Origin: CAYNST01 sp964546435
Lineage (GTDB): Bacteria > Pseudomonadota > Gammaproteobacteria > Pseudomonadales > Cellvibrionaceae
Assembly: GCA_964546435.1 (NCBI GenBank)
Contig: CAZJKJ010000006.1
Span: forward strand, 26,694 to 90,693
Length of the DNA: 64,000 nucleotides
Direction of reading: 5' to 3'
Shown here: in pieces, positions 26,477-34,894 of the stretch
How positions within the stretch are numbered: the first letter of the stretch is position 1
Layout: every line of letters starts with the position of its first letter
The notes under the pieces: generated by a model
What the model was told of the DNA's origin: nothing
Database searches by the model: none
Seen by the model: only the letters and a program-made list of their open reading frames with translations
Translations under genes and position numbers: made by a program

Positions 26477-27367
26477 CTACACGGGAGTCGCGAGTTTGTT
26501 CGATAAAAAATCAATCAACACCCGGACGCGGTGGGGCAGGTAGCGGTTGCTGGGCAGCACTGCATAAATACCAAGATTGTCGGGTTCATAGGCGTCCAGC
26601 AGCGTTTCCAGTCTCCCGTCTTGCAGATATTGCGTGACGATAAAATCCGGCAGCATCGCAATACCCATGCCTGCGGCGGCGGCTTCGGCCAGCGCATCGC
26701 CATTGTTGGCCTGCAATCGCAGGGGCACATAATGTGATTCCGGCTTGCCGTCCACTTTGAAAAGCCAGGGGCCATTTTTTATCCGGCCTGAATAACCGAG
26801 ACATGCGTATTCGCTGAGATCGCCGGGGGTTTTCGGGCGCCCGTGGCGGGCAAGATACTGGGGCGCGGCGACGGTCAGCAGGCGGCTGCTGCCGAGACGT
26901 CGCACGATTTCGCCCGCATCGAGCTGACTGGTAACGCGGATAGACAGATCGATACCTTCTTCAATCAGGTGTTGCTGCCGGTCGCTGAAATCAATCGTCA
27001 GGTTGATCTCTGCATAGCGCTGGGAGAATTCGAGCAGCAGCGGCATCAGACTGCGCAGTCCGTAACTGAGCGGCAGACTGATGCGCAGTTGACCGCTGGG
27101 TGTCAATCGTTCCTCCATTACACCGGCCTCGGCCTCATGCACCAGGTCAAGTATCACCCGGCATTTTTCCAGATAGGCACTGCCGGCAGTCGTCAACGAT
27201 AACCGACGCGTACTGCGGATCATCAATTTGACGCCGAGGTGTGCTTCCAGCGCCGCAATCTGGCGGGTTACCACAGAGCGCGCTGTGCCCAATTGCGTGG
27301 CCGCCGCGGCGAAGCTGCCAAGTTCAGCCACTTTCACGAAGAGATTCATCGCATCCAGTCGGTTCAT
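26477..27367 (-). CDS. LysR-family transcriptional regulator
   Basis: 296 residues. The N-terminal winged helix is typical (MNLFVKVAELGSFAAAATQLGTARSVVTRQIAALE), followed by a LysR substrate-binding domain with GLRSLMPLL, FSQRYAEINL and GIAMLPDF. ATG 27367 is chosen because AGGGAG lies just upstream on the minus strand; a longer start at 27385 would add six residues. It is divergent from the yceI-pirin pair, which it probably controls. This close subgroup (single regulator, YceI, pirin) resembles redox- or quinone-responsive LysRs, but the ligand is unknown. Convergent with the DUF4105 gene. Confidence 0.9.
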   Translation of the reverse strand: MNRLDAMNLFVKVAELGSFAAAATQLGTARSVVTRQIAALEAHLGVKLMIRSTRRLSLTTAGSAYLEKCRVILDLVHEAEAGVMEERLTPSGQLRISLPLSYGLRSLMPLLLEFSQRYAEINLTIDFSDRQQHLIEEGIDLSIRVTSQLDAGEIVRRLGSSRLLTVAAPQYLARHGRPKTPGDLSEYACLGYSGRIKNGPWLFKVDGKPESHYVPLRLQANNGDALAEAAAAGMGIAMLPDFIVTQYLQDGRLETLLDAYEPDNLGIYAVLPSNRYLPHRVRVLIDFLSNKLATPV

Positions 27368-27499
27368 TGTTGACTCCCTGGTCAATTAACTGTTCGCAAT
27401 TATCCACTATTTCGATTCAATGAGAAGAGGTAAAGTCTACCCATGGCCGGAAAATACCTTTCGCCACGCACAACCCACCTCAAACTTACAGGGTTCACC
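27368..27499. promoter_or_regulatory. Divergent promoter region, LysR / yceI
   Basis: A 132-base intergenic region holding both start sites. The segment at about 27375-27420 is AT-rich (CAATTAACTG, CAATTATCCAC) and would suit a LysR T-N11-A site, though I cannot fix one exactly. Confidence 0.35.
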
Positions 27500-28075
27500 A
27501 TGAATATTCTGACCAGATTGTCTGCCGCGGTATTGCTCGCGGGAACGGCCATAACGGCTACTGCAGCGCCTGCGACTTATGTCATTGACGGGGGCCATAC
27601 TTTTCCGAGCTTTTCCTACAGTCACTTTGGCATGTCGACCCAAATCAGCCGCTTCGATAAAACCACCGGAACCGTTGTGCTGGACTCAGTCGCAAGGACC
27701 GGAAAAGTCGATATCGAAATTGACATGACATCCGTCAATACCGGCTTTGAACTTTTTAATGAACACATCCAGGCCAAGGATTTCCTCGATACCGCAAGCT
27801 TTCCGAAAGCCACTTTTACGTCGTCCAAGGTAATTTTTGAAGGCGACAAGCCCGCTGCTGTGACGGGAAACCTGACCATCAAGGGCATTACCAGGCCGGT
27901 GACGCTGGACATCACGCACTTTGCCAGCATGCGCCACCCGATGCTGGACAAGGACGCGATAGGCGCTAACGCCAAGACGGTTATCAAGCGCAGCGAGTTT
28001 AATGCGGGTCAATATGCACCGAATGTCGGTGACGACGTGACGATCACCATCTCGCTTGAAGCGATCAAGAAATAA
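27500..28075 (+). CDS. YceI family periplasmic lipid/quinone-binding protein
   Basis: 191 residues from ATG 27500: Sec signal (LSAAVLLAGTAITATAA), then an eight-stranded lipocalin-like YceI fold with DGGHTFPSFSYSHFG, DMTSVNTG, KDFLDTASFPKATF and GNLTIKGITRPVTL. YceI proteins bind polyisoprenoids or quinone-like lipids in the periplasm. The longer frame from 27443 would mask the signal peptide and is rejected. It sits upstream of a pirin gene and divergent from a LysR gene, a recurrent arrangement. A second YceI at 57484-58146 is only distantly similar and has a charged tail. Confidence 0.9.
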   Translation: MNILTRLSAAVLLAGTAITATAAPATYVIDGGHTFPSFSYSHFGMSTQISRFDKTTGTVVLDSVARTGKVDIEIDMTSVNTGFELFNEHIQAKDFLDTASFPKATFTSSKVIFEGDKPAAVTGNLTIKGITRPVTLDITHFASMRHPMLDKDAIGANAKTVIKRSEFNAGQYAPNVGDDVTITISLEAIKK

Positions 28076-28141
28076 GTTTGCCCTTTGATGCAGACCGAAG
28101 GCGGGCGAATATCCCGCTATGGTCAAACGCAGGAGAATGAC

Positions 28142-28861
28142 ATGCTGGAAATAACACCTTCCGCCGAGCGCGGCGTTGCGAATTTTGGCTGGTTGTACTC
28201 GCAGCACAGTTTTTCCTTTGGAAACTATTACAACCCTGAACAGGTAGGATTTTCCGATCTGCTGGTCATTAACGACGACCGGGTGCGCAAGGGGCGCGGC
28301 TTCGATACTCACAGTCACAGAGATATGGAGATTTTTTCCTACGTGCTGGAAGGCGCCCTGGAACATAAAGATTCCATGGGTACCGGTTCGATTATTCGCC
28401 CCGGTGATGTGCAGATGATGAGCGCTGGACGCGGCGTAAAGCACAGCGAATTCAACGCATCGCAACAGGATCCGGTGCATTTTCTGCAAATCTGGATTGT
28501 GCCGGATCGCAAAGGCGGTGAGCCTCGCTATCAGCAACAGCATTTTGATGCAGCACAGAAGCGCGGCCGGTTACGTTTGATTATTTCTCCGGACGGCGCC
28601 GAAGGCTCGCTCTCGGTTCATCAGGATGTACGGGTTTATGCCGGGCTCTTCGACGGTCCTGAACAGCAACGATTTGCGCTGCCGGCCCCGCGCTTTGCTT
28701 ATATCCACGTGGCGCGCGGGGAGCTCAAGGTAAACGGCGAGAACCTGGTCGCCGGCGATGGAGCCCGTCTGCGCAACGTGGGAGAAATTGATTTAAGCGC
28801 CGGAAAAAGCGCGGAAGTCCTGTTGTTCGACCTGCGCCCCCATGAATTGCCAGGTCACTGA
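28142..28861 (+). CDS. Pirin family protein (YhhW-like cupin)
   Basis: 239 residues, a bicupin. The N-terminal metal site is complete: HSHRD supplies two His, then EHKD and HSEFN supply the remaining His and Glu. Family start GWLYSQHSFSFGNYYNPEQVGF and DRKGGEP are also present. Bacterial pirins of this type have quercetin 2,3-dioxygenase activity in vitro or act as redox-sensing partners. ATG 28142 is preceded by AGGAG; the upstream in-frame start at 28085 would begin only ten bases after the yceI stop. Probably co-transcribed with yceI. Confidence 0.9.
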   Translation: MLEITPSAERGVANFGWLYSQHSFSFGNYYNPEQVGFSDLLVINDDRVRKGRGFDTHSHRDMEIFSYVLEGALEHKDSMGTGSIIRPGDVQMMSAGRGVKHSEFNASQQDPVHFLQIWIVPDRKGGEPRYQQQHFDAAQKRGRLRLIISPDGAEGSLSVHQDVRVYAGLFDGPEQQRFALPAPRFAYIHVARGELKVNGENLVAGDGARLRNVGEIDLSAGKSAEVLLFDLRPHELPGH

Positions 28862-28897
28862 TTCCGTGCCATTGGGTTGGCGGGGTTCTATGGTGCC

Positions 28898-30046
28898 GTG
28901 ATCGACGGTCATATAACGAGAAGTTCATACCGTTCCCGTACCCTAAAGTTTTCAGTAACTCTGCCGATAGTGGTTGTTATATGCAGCATGACAGCGGGCT
29001 CAGGGGCCGAGTTGGCTGATGAGTATGAAGCACGCAAGGAGGGCATGGTGGGTCCGATAACAATTACGAGTTCGCAGATAGGTAGTCAGGTTTCACATCA
29101 AACTCGAACCCCTGATTCCGCTATTGTGAAGATATCGAGCGCCGGCAACGGGTCTGCACCGGTTGCCGGGGTGTCGATTTATGAGGTTTATGGGTTAGAA
29201 AAAGGCTTTAGCGAAAATATTTCAGCAAAGGACCAGGTTTCGCTTTCGCTGATGGGTCAATATCTGAGTCAGGCGGAACGGGAGGCTACGGCTAATCGGG
29301 ATGTCTGGGTGGACGATCCGGGGCGTCTTTTAGAGGGCGAAGCTGAGTTTGATGAAGCATTCAAGGAAGTTGCGAGTGCCGACGGCGGGCTGATTTTCAG
29401 AAAGTTTAATACGGACTACCTCGATAATCTCCAGAATGTGCCGGACGCGCTGCTGGTGTATGACTACATGACCCGTCAAGACAGCCAGGGCATTGTGGTG
29501 ACATCCGGCACCAACATGAGCGCTATCGTATTAAAAATGGAAACGATGGTCGCCGAGGAGCGCTACAACGCCAGAGTGAACATGACTGATAATTCGTCGA
29601 ATCTTTATGACGCTCACGAGAGATTCAAGGAACTTCTGGTCAAGGACGATCCGTCGCTGACGGGCGTGGATTTTGAGTTGGTGTTGAAAGGAGACCAGCT
29701 GGCCATTGCCGGCGGGGATGTTAATGGCAAACCTCTCACCGCCAGGCAAATAGAGACAATGGAAAAGCTCGCCAATGGTAAAGCGGGAAGTCAGCTACGG
29801 GCGGCAATATTTGACCTTAGAGACGAGTCCATCACCTACTACAACAAGTACACCGAATCAGGTCGAAGCCAGGCAATTAGTCGCGAAGATTTCGATGAAC
29901 GCTTCGGCGATATCGGCAGCTATCTGAAGGCATTTTCCTCTTCATCGCATAATCAAAAGTTCAACGGACCGGACGATCCCCACACTTATCGAATGGGATA
30001 TTTCTCGGAATCCATCGAAATCATACGTGCGCGTTTATCCCGATAA
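28898..30046 (+). CDS. Hypothetical exported protein
   Basis: About 382 residues from GTG 28898 (TTG 28877 is possible). A hydrophobic leader (VTLPIVVVICSMTAGSGA) suggests Sec export; the mature part is acidic, helical and free of cysteine. It contains VSIYEVYGLEKGF, YLSQAEREATANRDVWVDDPG and the late block AISREDFDERFGDIGSYL. I do not recognise a family. The repeated helix-forming segments and absence of a catalytic-looking motif suggest a structural or secreted effector-like protein, which is speculation. Composition is less GC-rich than its neighbours, and no partner gene is close. Confidence 0.6.
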   Translation: MIDGHITRSSYRSRTLKFSVTLPIVVVICSMTAGSGAELADEYEARKEGMVGPITITSSQIGSQVSHQTRTPDSAIVKISSAGNGSAPVAGVSIYEVYGLEKGFSENISAKDQVSLSLMGQYLSQAEREATANRDVWVDDPGRLLEGEAEFDEAFKEVASADGGLIFRKFNTDYLDNLQNVPDALLVYDYMTRQDSQGIVVTSGTNMSAIVLKMETMVAEERYNARVNMTDNSSNLYDAHERFKELLVKDDPSLTGVDFELVLKGDQLAIAGGDVNGKPLTARQIETMEKLANGKAGSQLRAAIFDLRDESITYYNKYTESGRSQAISREDFDERFGDIGSYLKAFSSSSHNQKFNGPDDPHTYRMGYFSESIEIIRARLSR

Positions 30047-30280
30047 CACGCCAGACAACATCAAGTCGATCAAGCTCAATCGAAAGACATGCCCGGCGCG
30101 ATGCTCATGTGGCCGCAACAATTCTCCAGCACCCGGCATATTGGTTCCATACCCGCGTATAACGAATCCATGCCGCGTGAACGTCAACTGCAAGACCACG
30201 CTTTCAGTAGTCATTGATGGCCTCCCCGGGATATTGCTTTTTGAAGCGCAGTTCTACGCGCGGGAAGGCTGACGGCTAAA

Positions 30281-31117
30281 TCAGGTATCGTCCCACTTGC
30301 GGGCGATGGCTTTGGTCCAGAGCGCGGTGTCCTGTTCGGACATGTTACCCAGCGGTTCAATCCGTGCATCCTTGTAGCCGCCCTTGTCGATGTCATTGAG
30401 GTACTGTTCGCGCGACAGGAGCGTGCCGCCGCAGATGTTGTCGGTGGGCAATGGTTCCCTCGTGTCGCTTTTCAAAAGGTCCATCAGGTGCTCCATTAGC
30501 CAGGTCGGGACAACATCCCGATGGGTCGGATAAATAAATCCAAAGAGCGTCAAATGGCTCAGCAACAGGCGCCAGTGAGGTTCAAAGCGTGCAAGTAATC
30601 GCTGCCAGTCCAGCTGCTTGCCACAGGCGAGAATGAGGTGGGCGATGTCGGCGCCGTCGAAGCGTTCCTTCTCCATGATGTACGCTTTAGACCAGATCAT
30701 TTCTTCCGGCGGACACAGGCGGGTGGGTACGCCCAGAATGGTGGCACTGGTTGCGTGGTCGAACCAGGCTTTATCCACATTGGCGATGCCATTGCCAGAG
30801 CTGAATATCAGGTCAATGACATTGCCATTGCAGCGGACTTTTCCCAGCCAGTGAGGATAAGTCAGTTCCGTGGTGTACCCCTCGCGGGCAAGCGCCTGGC
30901 TGATTCGGTCGTAATCGGCGTGGGCGATAAAAATATCGAAATCCTCGGTTTTCCGGTTAATGCCGCTGTAATGATTGAACGCGTAAGCGCCGCCAACAAG
31001 GTACGGAAGGGAGTGCTGGTTTAACGATCGAAGTACGTCGCAATAGAATGCCAGAGTATCCGGTGGCGAGGTATCCTGCGATGCGCTGCCGGATATGACT
31101 GCTGTCGCTTTCTGCAT
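30281..31117 (-). CDS. Nucleotidyltransferase-fold protein
   Basis: 278 residues from ATG 31117. It has the minimal nucleotidyltransferase core: LVGGAYAFNHYSG, then RKTEDFDIFIA (the D-x-D metal pair) and a third acidic strand near NVIDLIF. The C-terminal half is helical with a second conserved acidic region (ERFDGADIAHLI). This resembles the AbiEii/MNT-like and kanamycin-transferase-type groups, but no antitoxin partner is adjacent, so a toxin role is not supported. An upstream ATG at 31225 would add 36 Arg-rich residues of poor quality. It is divergent from the metallophosphoesterase gene about 206 bases away. Confidence 0.75.
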   Translation of the reverse strand: MQKATAVISGSASQDTSPPDTLAFYCDVLRSLNQHSLPYLVGGAYAFNHYSGINRKTEDFDIFIAHADYDRISQALAREGYTTELTYPHWLGKVRCNGNVIDLIFSSGNGIANVDKAWFDHATSATILGVPTRLCPPEEMIWSKAYIMEKERFDGADIAHLILACGKQLDWQRLLARFEPHWRLLLSHLTLFGFIYPTHRDVVPTWLMEHLMDLLKSDTREPLPTDNICGGTLLSREQYLNDIDKGGYKDARIEPLGNMSEQDTALWTKAIARKWDDT

Positions 31118-31323
31118 GTCTGGGCCATGGGTGAGTTGAAGGTAAGAATGACTGGAGCAAAACCTGTGCCACGCAGCGCGTCTGCGGCGGTGGGTGGTCA
31201 GCATCTTGCATGAATTGCTGGTCACTGGGGTCTACTTGTCTTAACAGGTTCACAGAGCGTTTGTCAGGGACGCATGACCAGGCGTCGTTGAAATAACGAC
31301 ACATACATTCAGGAGGGTTAATC

Positions 31324-32073
31324 GTGTCATCAACAGAAAAAATCCGTGTTGCCGCTGTGGGAGATCTCCACATCAATAAATCGACAGAAAATTTGCGACA
31401 GTTTTTCGCACCCGTCAGCCAGATGGCAGACGTTTTATTACTGTGCGGCGATTTGACGGATTATGGTCTGGACGAAGAGGCGAACATTCTCGCCGAAGGG
31501 TTGGCGAGCGCCAAGGTGCCGGTCGTGGCCGTGCTGGGCAATCATGATTTCGAATCAGATAACGCGGCGGGCGTTACCAAAATCCTGTGCGATGCCGGGG
31601 TTACCGTGCTTGATGGGGATGCCTGTGAAGTGCATGGAATCGGCATTGCCGGCGTTAAGGGGTTCGCCGGCGGTTACGGCCGTGGTGCACTTGGGCCATG
31701 GGGCGAAACCGCCATCAAGCAATTCGTCAATGAAGCGTTGCAGGAGGCTTTAAAGCTTGAAAGCGCGCTGGCAAAATTACGCACACGCCGCCGCATCGTG
31801 CTGCTTCACTATTCGCCCATCGAAGAGACTGTGCACGGGGAGCCGCCGGAGATTTTTCCGTTCCTCGGCACCAGCCGACTTGAAGACCCGCTTATTCACT
31901 ATCCGGTTGACGCGGTGTTTCACGGGCATGCGCATCGGGGCACGCCGGAAGGCAAAACAGTTAACAATATTCCAGTGTATAACGTGGCCAAACCGCTGTT
32001 ATTGCGAACCTGGCCCAACCAGCCGCCGTTCCGGATTGTGGAATTTTCCGCCGAGGAGGTGACGGCGGAATGA
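31324..32073 (+). CDS. Calcineurin-like metallophosphoesterase
   Basis: 249 residues, soluble. All metallophosphoesterase blocks are present in order: GDLH, GDLTD, GNHD, LLHYSP and GHAHRG, supplying the two-metal site. GTG 31324 is certain because AGGAGG lies eight bases upstream. Members hydrolyse phosphomono- or diesters; the compact size and PPEIFPFLGTS loop do not identify the substrate. It faces away from the nucleotidyltransferase gene; a shared role in nucleotide or nucleic-acid modification is possible but unproven. Confidence 0.9.
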   Translation: MSSTEKIRVAAVGDLHINKSTENLRQFFAPVSQMADVLLLCGDLTDYGLDEEANILAEGLASAKVPVVAVLGNHDFESDNAAGVTKILCDAGVTVLDGDACEVHGIGIAGVKGFAGGYGRGALGPWGETAIKQFVNEALQEALKLESALAKLRTRRRIVLLHYSPIEETVHGEPPEIFPFLGTSRLEDPLIHYPVDAVFHGHAHRGTPEGKTVNNIPVYNVAKPLLLRTWPNQPPFRIVEFSAEEVTAE

Positions 32074-32200
32074 TGTGAAATTTACATCGCCCGCAGCGCT
32101 TTTTACCGTCGCTGATGTGCCGGCACATTCTCGCCATTGACTTGCCCGGCCGCCGATTCTAAGGTTAACGGCTTCGACCCCCTGACGCGATTACATAATA

Positions 32201-34843
32201 ATGAAATTAGACTGCCGAAGAGCACTCATCTGGAGTGCCGTTATTTCCCTGCTGTCGGCCTGCCAGACCAGTCCGGAAATACCGGCTGCCAGTGACGACG
32301 CCGACGTCGCCAAAGCCATGATTCGCGCACCCGTGCAAAAAGGGTTTACGTTGAATGAGAAAGGTTACTTCCAGAATCAGGGCGTGGGCATTATGGTCTT
32401 TCAGGACCAGTCCCCGGAGAGCCACCAGAGTGGCCTGATCATGGTGACTCACGGCACCAGGCTGGCGTCCAACGGCGATATCCGGCTGGAAGCGACGCCG
32501 GGACAATGGTCGCCCGTGCCGAAAGTGCTGGAGCGGCGAGTCGATGAAGCGTCTGGCGAGATCATCACGCGGCTCGCTTATCCGAACGAAGAGCAGCATC
32601 GTAAGGGCTTCAACCCGCTGGATTACCCCGATCTGGAACTGGTTTACGAGGTGCGCGTTAAAGCCGCCGGCGATGTCATTAAGGTGACGGTAGATCTGGA
32701 TCAGCCTTTACCCCGCGCGCTGGCGGGCAGGATTGGATTCGGGCTGGAGCTGTACCCCGCCGATCTGTTCGGCCACTCCTGGTATATGGACAGCAAGACG
32801 GGTCTGTTTCCGCGACAACCCTATGGCGTCACGGTCAAAAATTCCAAATCCTGGTCCAGGCCATCGCCGGAAATAGTCGCCACGGGATCGCTGAAGGGTT
32901 TGCGTCCCCTTGCCAATCACCGGGCCGAGGCGCGGCCGCTGGCTGTTGGCCGACAGCTCACCGTCGCGCCTGAGTCCGAGACGCTGCGCGTGCAGATTTC
33001 CAGCAAAGGTGAGCCCCTGGAGTTGCTTGATGGCCGAGTCCAGCACCAGAACGGCTGGTTTGTGGTGCGCAGCGACATCCGCCCGGGCGTGACCAAGAAT
33101 GCGGTGCAATGGGAGATCCGGCCGAATGTTGTCGATCGCTGGATGCCGCCCCCGGTGATCCAGCACTCCATGGTGGGATATCACCCCAACCAGCGCAAAG
33201 TGGCGGTCATAGAAGCGGACCCGCGAGACGTGGTGGGCGCAGTTCAGTTGCGTCGGCTTTCCCCCAGCGGCGAGCATCAGACGGTGCTCGCTGCTCAGCC
33301 GGACGAGTGGGGCGAGTTTTTGCGGTCGCGGTATTTCCACTTCGATTTCAGTGAGGTTCGCACCTCCGGTCTCTATCAGCTTGTCCTCGGGGAGCAGGCG
33401 AGCCGACCGTTCCGGATCGCCAACGATGTTTTCGATCAGAACGTCTGGCAGCCGACGCTGGATTATTTTCTGCCCATCCAGATGGGCCATATGCGGGTGA
33501 AGGAGAAGTATCGACTCTGGCATGACGCCAGTCATCTCGACGATGCCCTCATGGCGCCGGTGAACATCAATCATTTCGACGGTTATGTCCAGGGCCCCTC
33601 GACCCTCACTCGCTTCAAGCCGCTGCAACATGTGCCGGGTCTCGCCCAGGGCGGCTGGTACGATGCGGGTGATGAGGATTTCCGCATCGAGTCCCAGACC
33701 GCCGAGATATTTATTCTCAGTGCCATCTATGAAGAGTTCGCCGTGCGTCATGACAACACGCTGGTCAACCAGAAAATGAAACTGGTGGAGCTGCGCGAGC
33801 CGGACGGGCAGCCGGATATCCTGCAGCAGATCGACCACGGGTTATTGAGTGTGGTTGGCGGCTACGAGGCATTGGGGCGACTGTATCGCGGCATTATCGT
33901 GCCGACTTTGACGCAATATGTAATGGGCGGAGATTTTGCCGGCCAGACCGACAACCGCATCTACCATTCGGGGATGGCCGAAACGGCAAAAAGCCGGGAT
34001 CGGCTCGGCGACCGCTCGGGGTTGCCGGATGATCGCTGGGTCTTCACTGAAAACAATCCCGCCCGGGAATTCGACGCGATTGCCAACATTACCGCCAGCG
34101 TCAACCCGATGCGGGATTTCAACCCCGCGCGGGCCGAAGCCGCCCTGCGCGCCGCCACGGAGCTGTGGTGGGTCAACCGGCCGGTGGACGACGATCACGT
34201 GCGCCGCAACAAGATCCGCGCCGCCGTGGAGCTGTTCCTGGTCACGGGCTCCGACGAATACCGCCAGTATCTGCTGAGCGAACGTGAGTTTATCGCCGGC
34301 GATATCCGGGGCGTCGGCTGGGCGGTGGCGCGGGCAGTGCATCAGCTGGGCGATGCGGAACTGGTCGCCACCATGCGCAGCGCCGCTGCCGAGTACTATC
34401 GGGAAGTCGAACAGTCGATGCAGAACACCCCCTACGGGCTGGATTTTGAAATGCAGCTGTGGGGCCGGGGATGGACCCTTCAGCAGCAGGGCGTGCAGCA
34501 CTATTTTCTGCACCGCGCCTTTCCCGAGGAATTCGGTCGGGAGTATCTGCTGAACGTGTTGCATTACGTGCTGGGCACCAACCCCGGCTCCAATAATCAG
34601 TCCTATGTATCCGGCGTGGGAGCCAAATCCAAGACATCCGCCTACGGCATGAACCGGATGGACTACGGGTATATCCCCGGCGGCGTGGTGGTGGGCACTG
34701 CGTTGATCCAGCCGGACTTTCCCGAACTGAAGGAATTCCCGTTTCTTTGGCAGCAGTCTGAATACGTGCTGGGTGGCGGTGCGAGCAATTTCATGTTCCT
34801 CGCCCTCGCCGCGCACCATCTGTTGAATGGCGGGGATTTGTAG
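32201..34843 (+). CDS. Glycoside hydrolase family 9 lipoprotein
   Basis: 880 residues. Lipoprotein signal LLSACQTS near residue 21. Residues ~40-300 form an unidentified beta-rich N-terminal region. Residues ~310-405 look like the Ig-like CelD_N domain that precedes many GH9 modules (MVGYHPNQRKVAVIE...LVLGEQASRPFRIA). The catalytic (alpha/alpha)6 barrel follows: WYDAGDEDF (D488, D491) and the C-terminal QQSEYVLGGGASNF (E854), with the GH9 NPGSNNQSYVSG block. GH9 enzymes are mostly endoglucanases, but some act on other beta-glycans or glucosamine oligomers. Cell-surface or periplasmic location is expected. Strong support for a plant- or algal-polymer lifestyle. Confidence 0.9.
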   Translation: MKLDCRRALIWSAVISLLSACQTSPEIPAASDDADVAKAMIRAPVQKGFTLNEKGYFQNQGVGIMVFQDQSPESHQSGLIMVTHGTRLASNGDIRLEATPGQWSPVPKVLERRVDEASGEIITRLAYPNEEQHRKGFNPLDYPDLELVYEVRVKAAGDVIKVTVDLDQPLPRALAGRIGFGLELYPADLFGHSWYMDSKTGLFPRQPYGVTVKNSKSWSRPSPEIVATGSLKGLRPLANHRAEARPLAVGRQLTVAPESETLRVQISSKGEPLELLDGRVQHQNGWFVVRSDIRPGVTKNAVQWEIRPNVVDRWMPPPVIQHSMVGYHPNQRKVAVIEADPRDVVGAVQLRRLSPSGEHQTVLAAQPDEWGEFLRSRYFHFDFSEVRTSGLYQLVLGEQASRPFRIANDVFDQNVWQPTLDYFLPIQMGHMRVKEKYRLWHDASHLDDALMAPVNINHFDGYVQGPSTLTRFKPLQHVPGLAQGGWYDAGDEDFRIESQTAEIFILSAIYEEFAVRHDNTLVNQKMKLVELREPDGQPDILQQIDHGLLSVVGGYEALGRLYRGIIVPTLTQYVMGGDFAGQTDNRIYHSGMAETAKSRDRLGDRSGLPDDRWVFTENNPAREFDAIANITASVNPMRDFNPARAEAALRAATELWWVNRPVDDDHVRRNKIRAAVELFLVTGSDEYRQYLLSEREFIAGDIRGVGWAVARAVHQLGDAELVATMRSAAAEYYREVEQSMQNTPYGLDFEMQLWGRGWTLQQQGVQHYFLHRAFPEEFGREYLLNVLHYVLGTNPGSNNQSYVSGVGAKSKTSAYGMNRMDYGYIPGGVVVGTALIQPDFPELKEFPFLWQQSEYVLGGGASNFMFLALAAHHLLNGGDL

Positions 34844-34894
34844 TCCCCAGGGTCTGTAAGAAAAGTCGTCGAGCGCAGGCACTTTTCGTAGCGC

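Noticed and set aside
30281..31117. AbiE-type toxin-antitoxin system
   Set aside because: The nucleotidyltransferase fold is present but there is no adjacent antitoxin-like gene; the neighbour is a divergent metallophosphoesterase.
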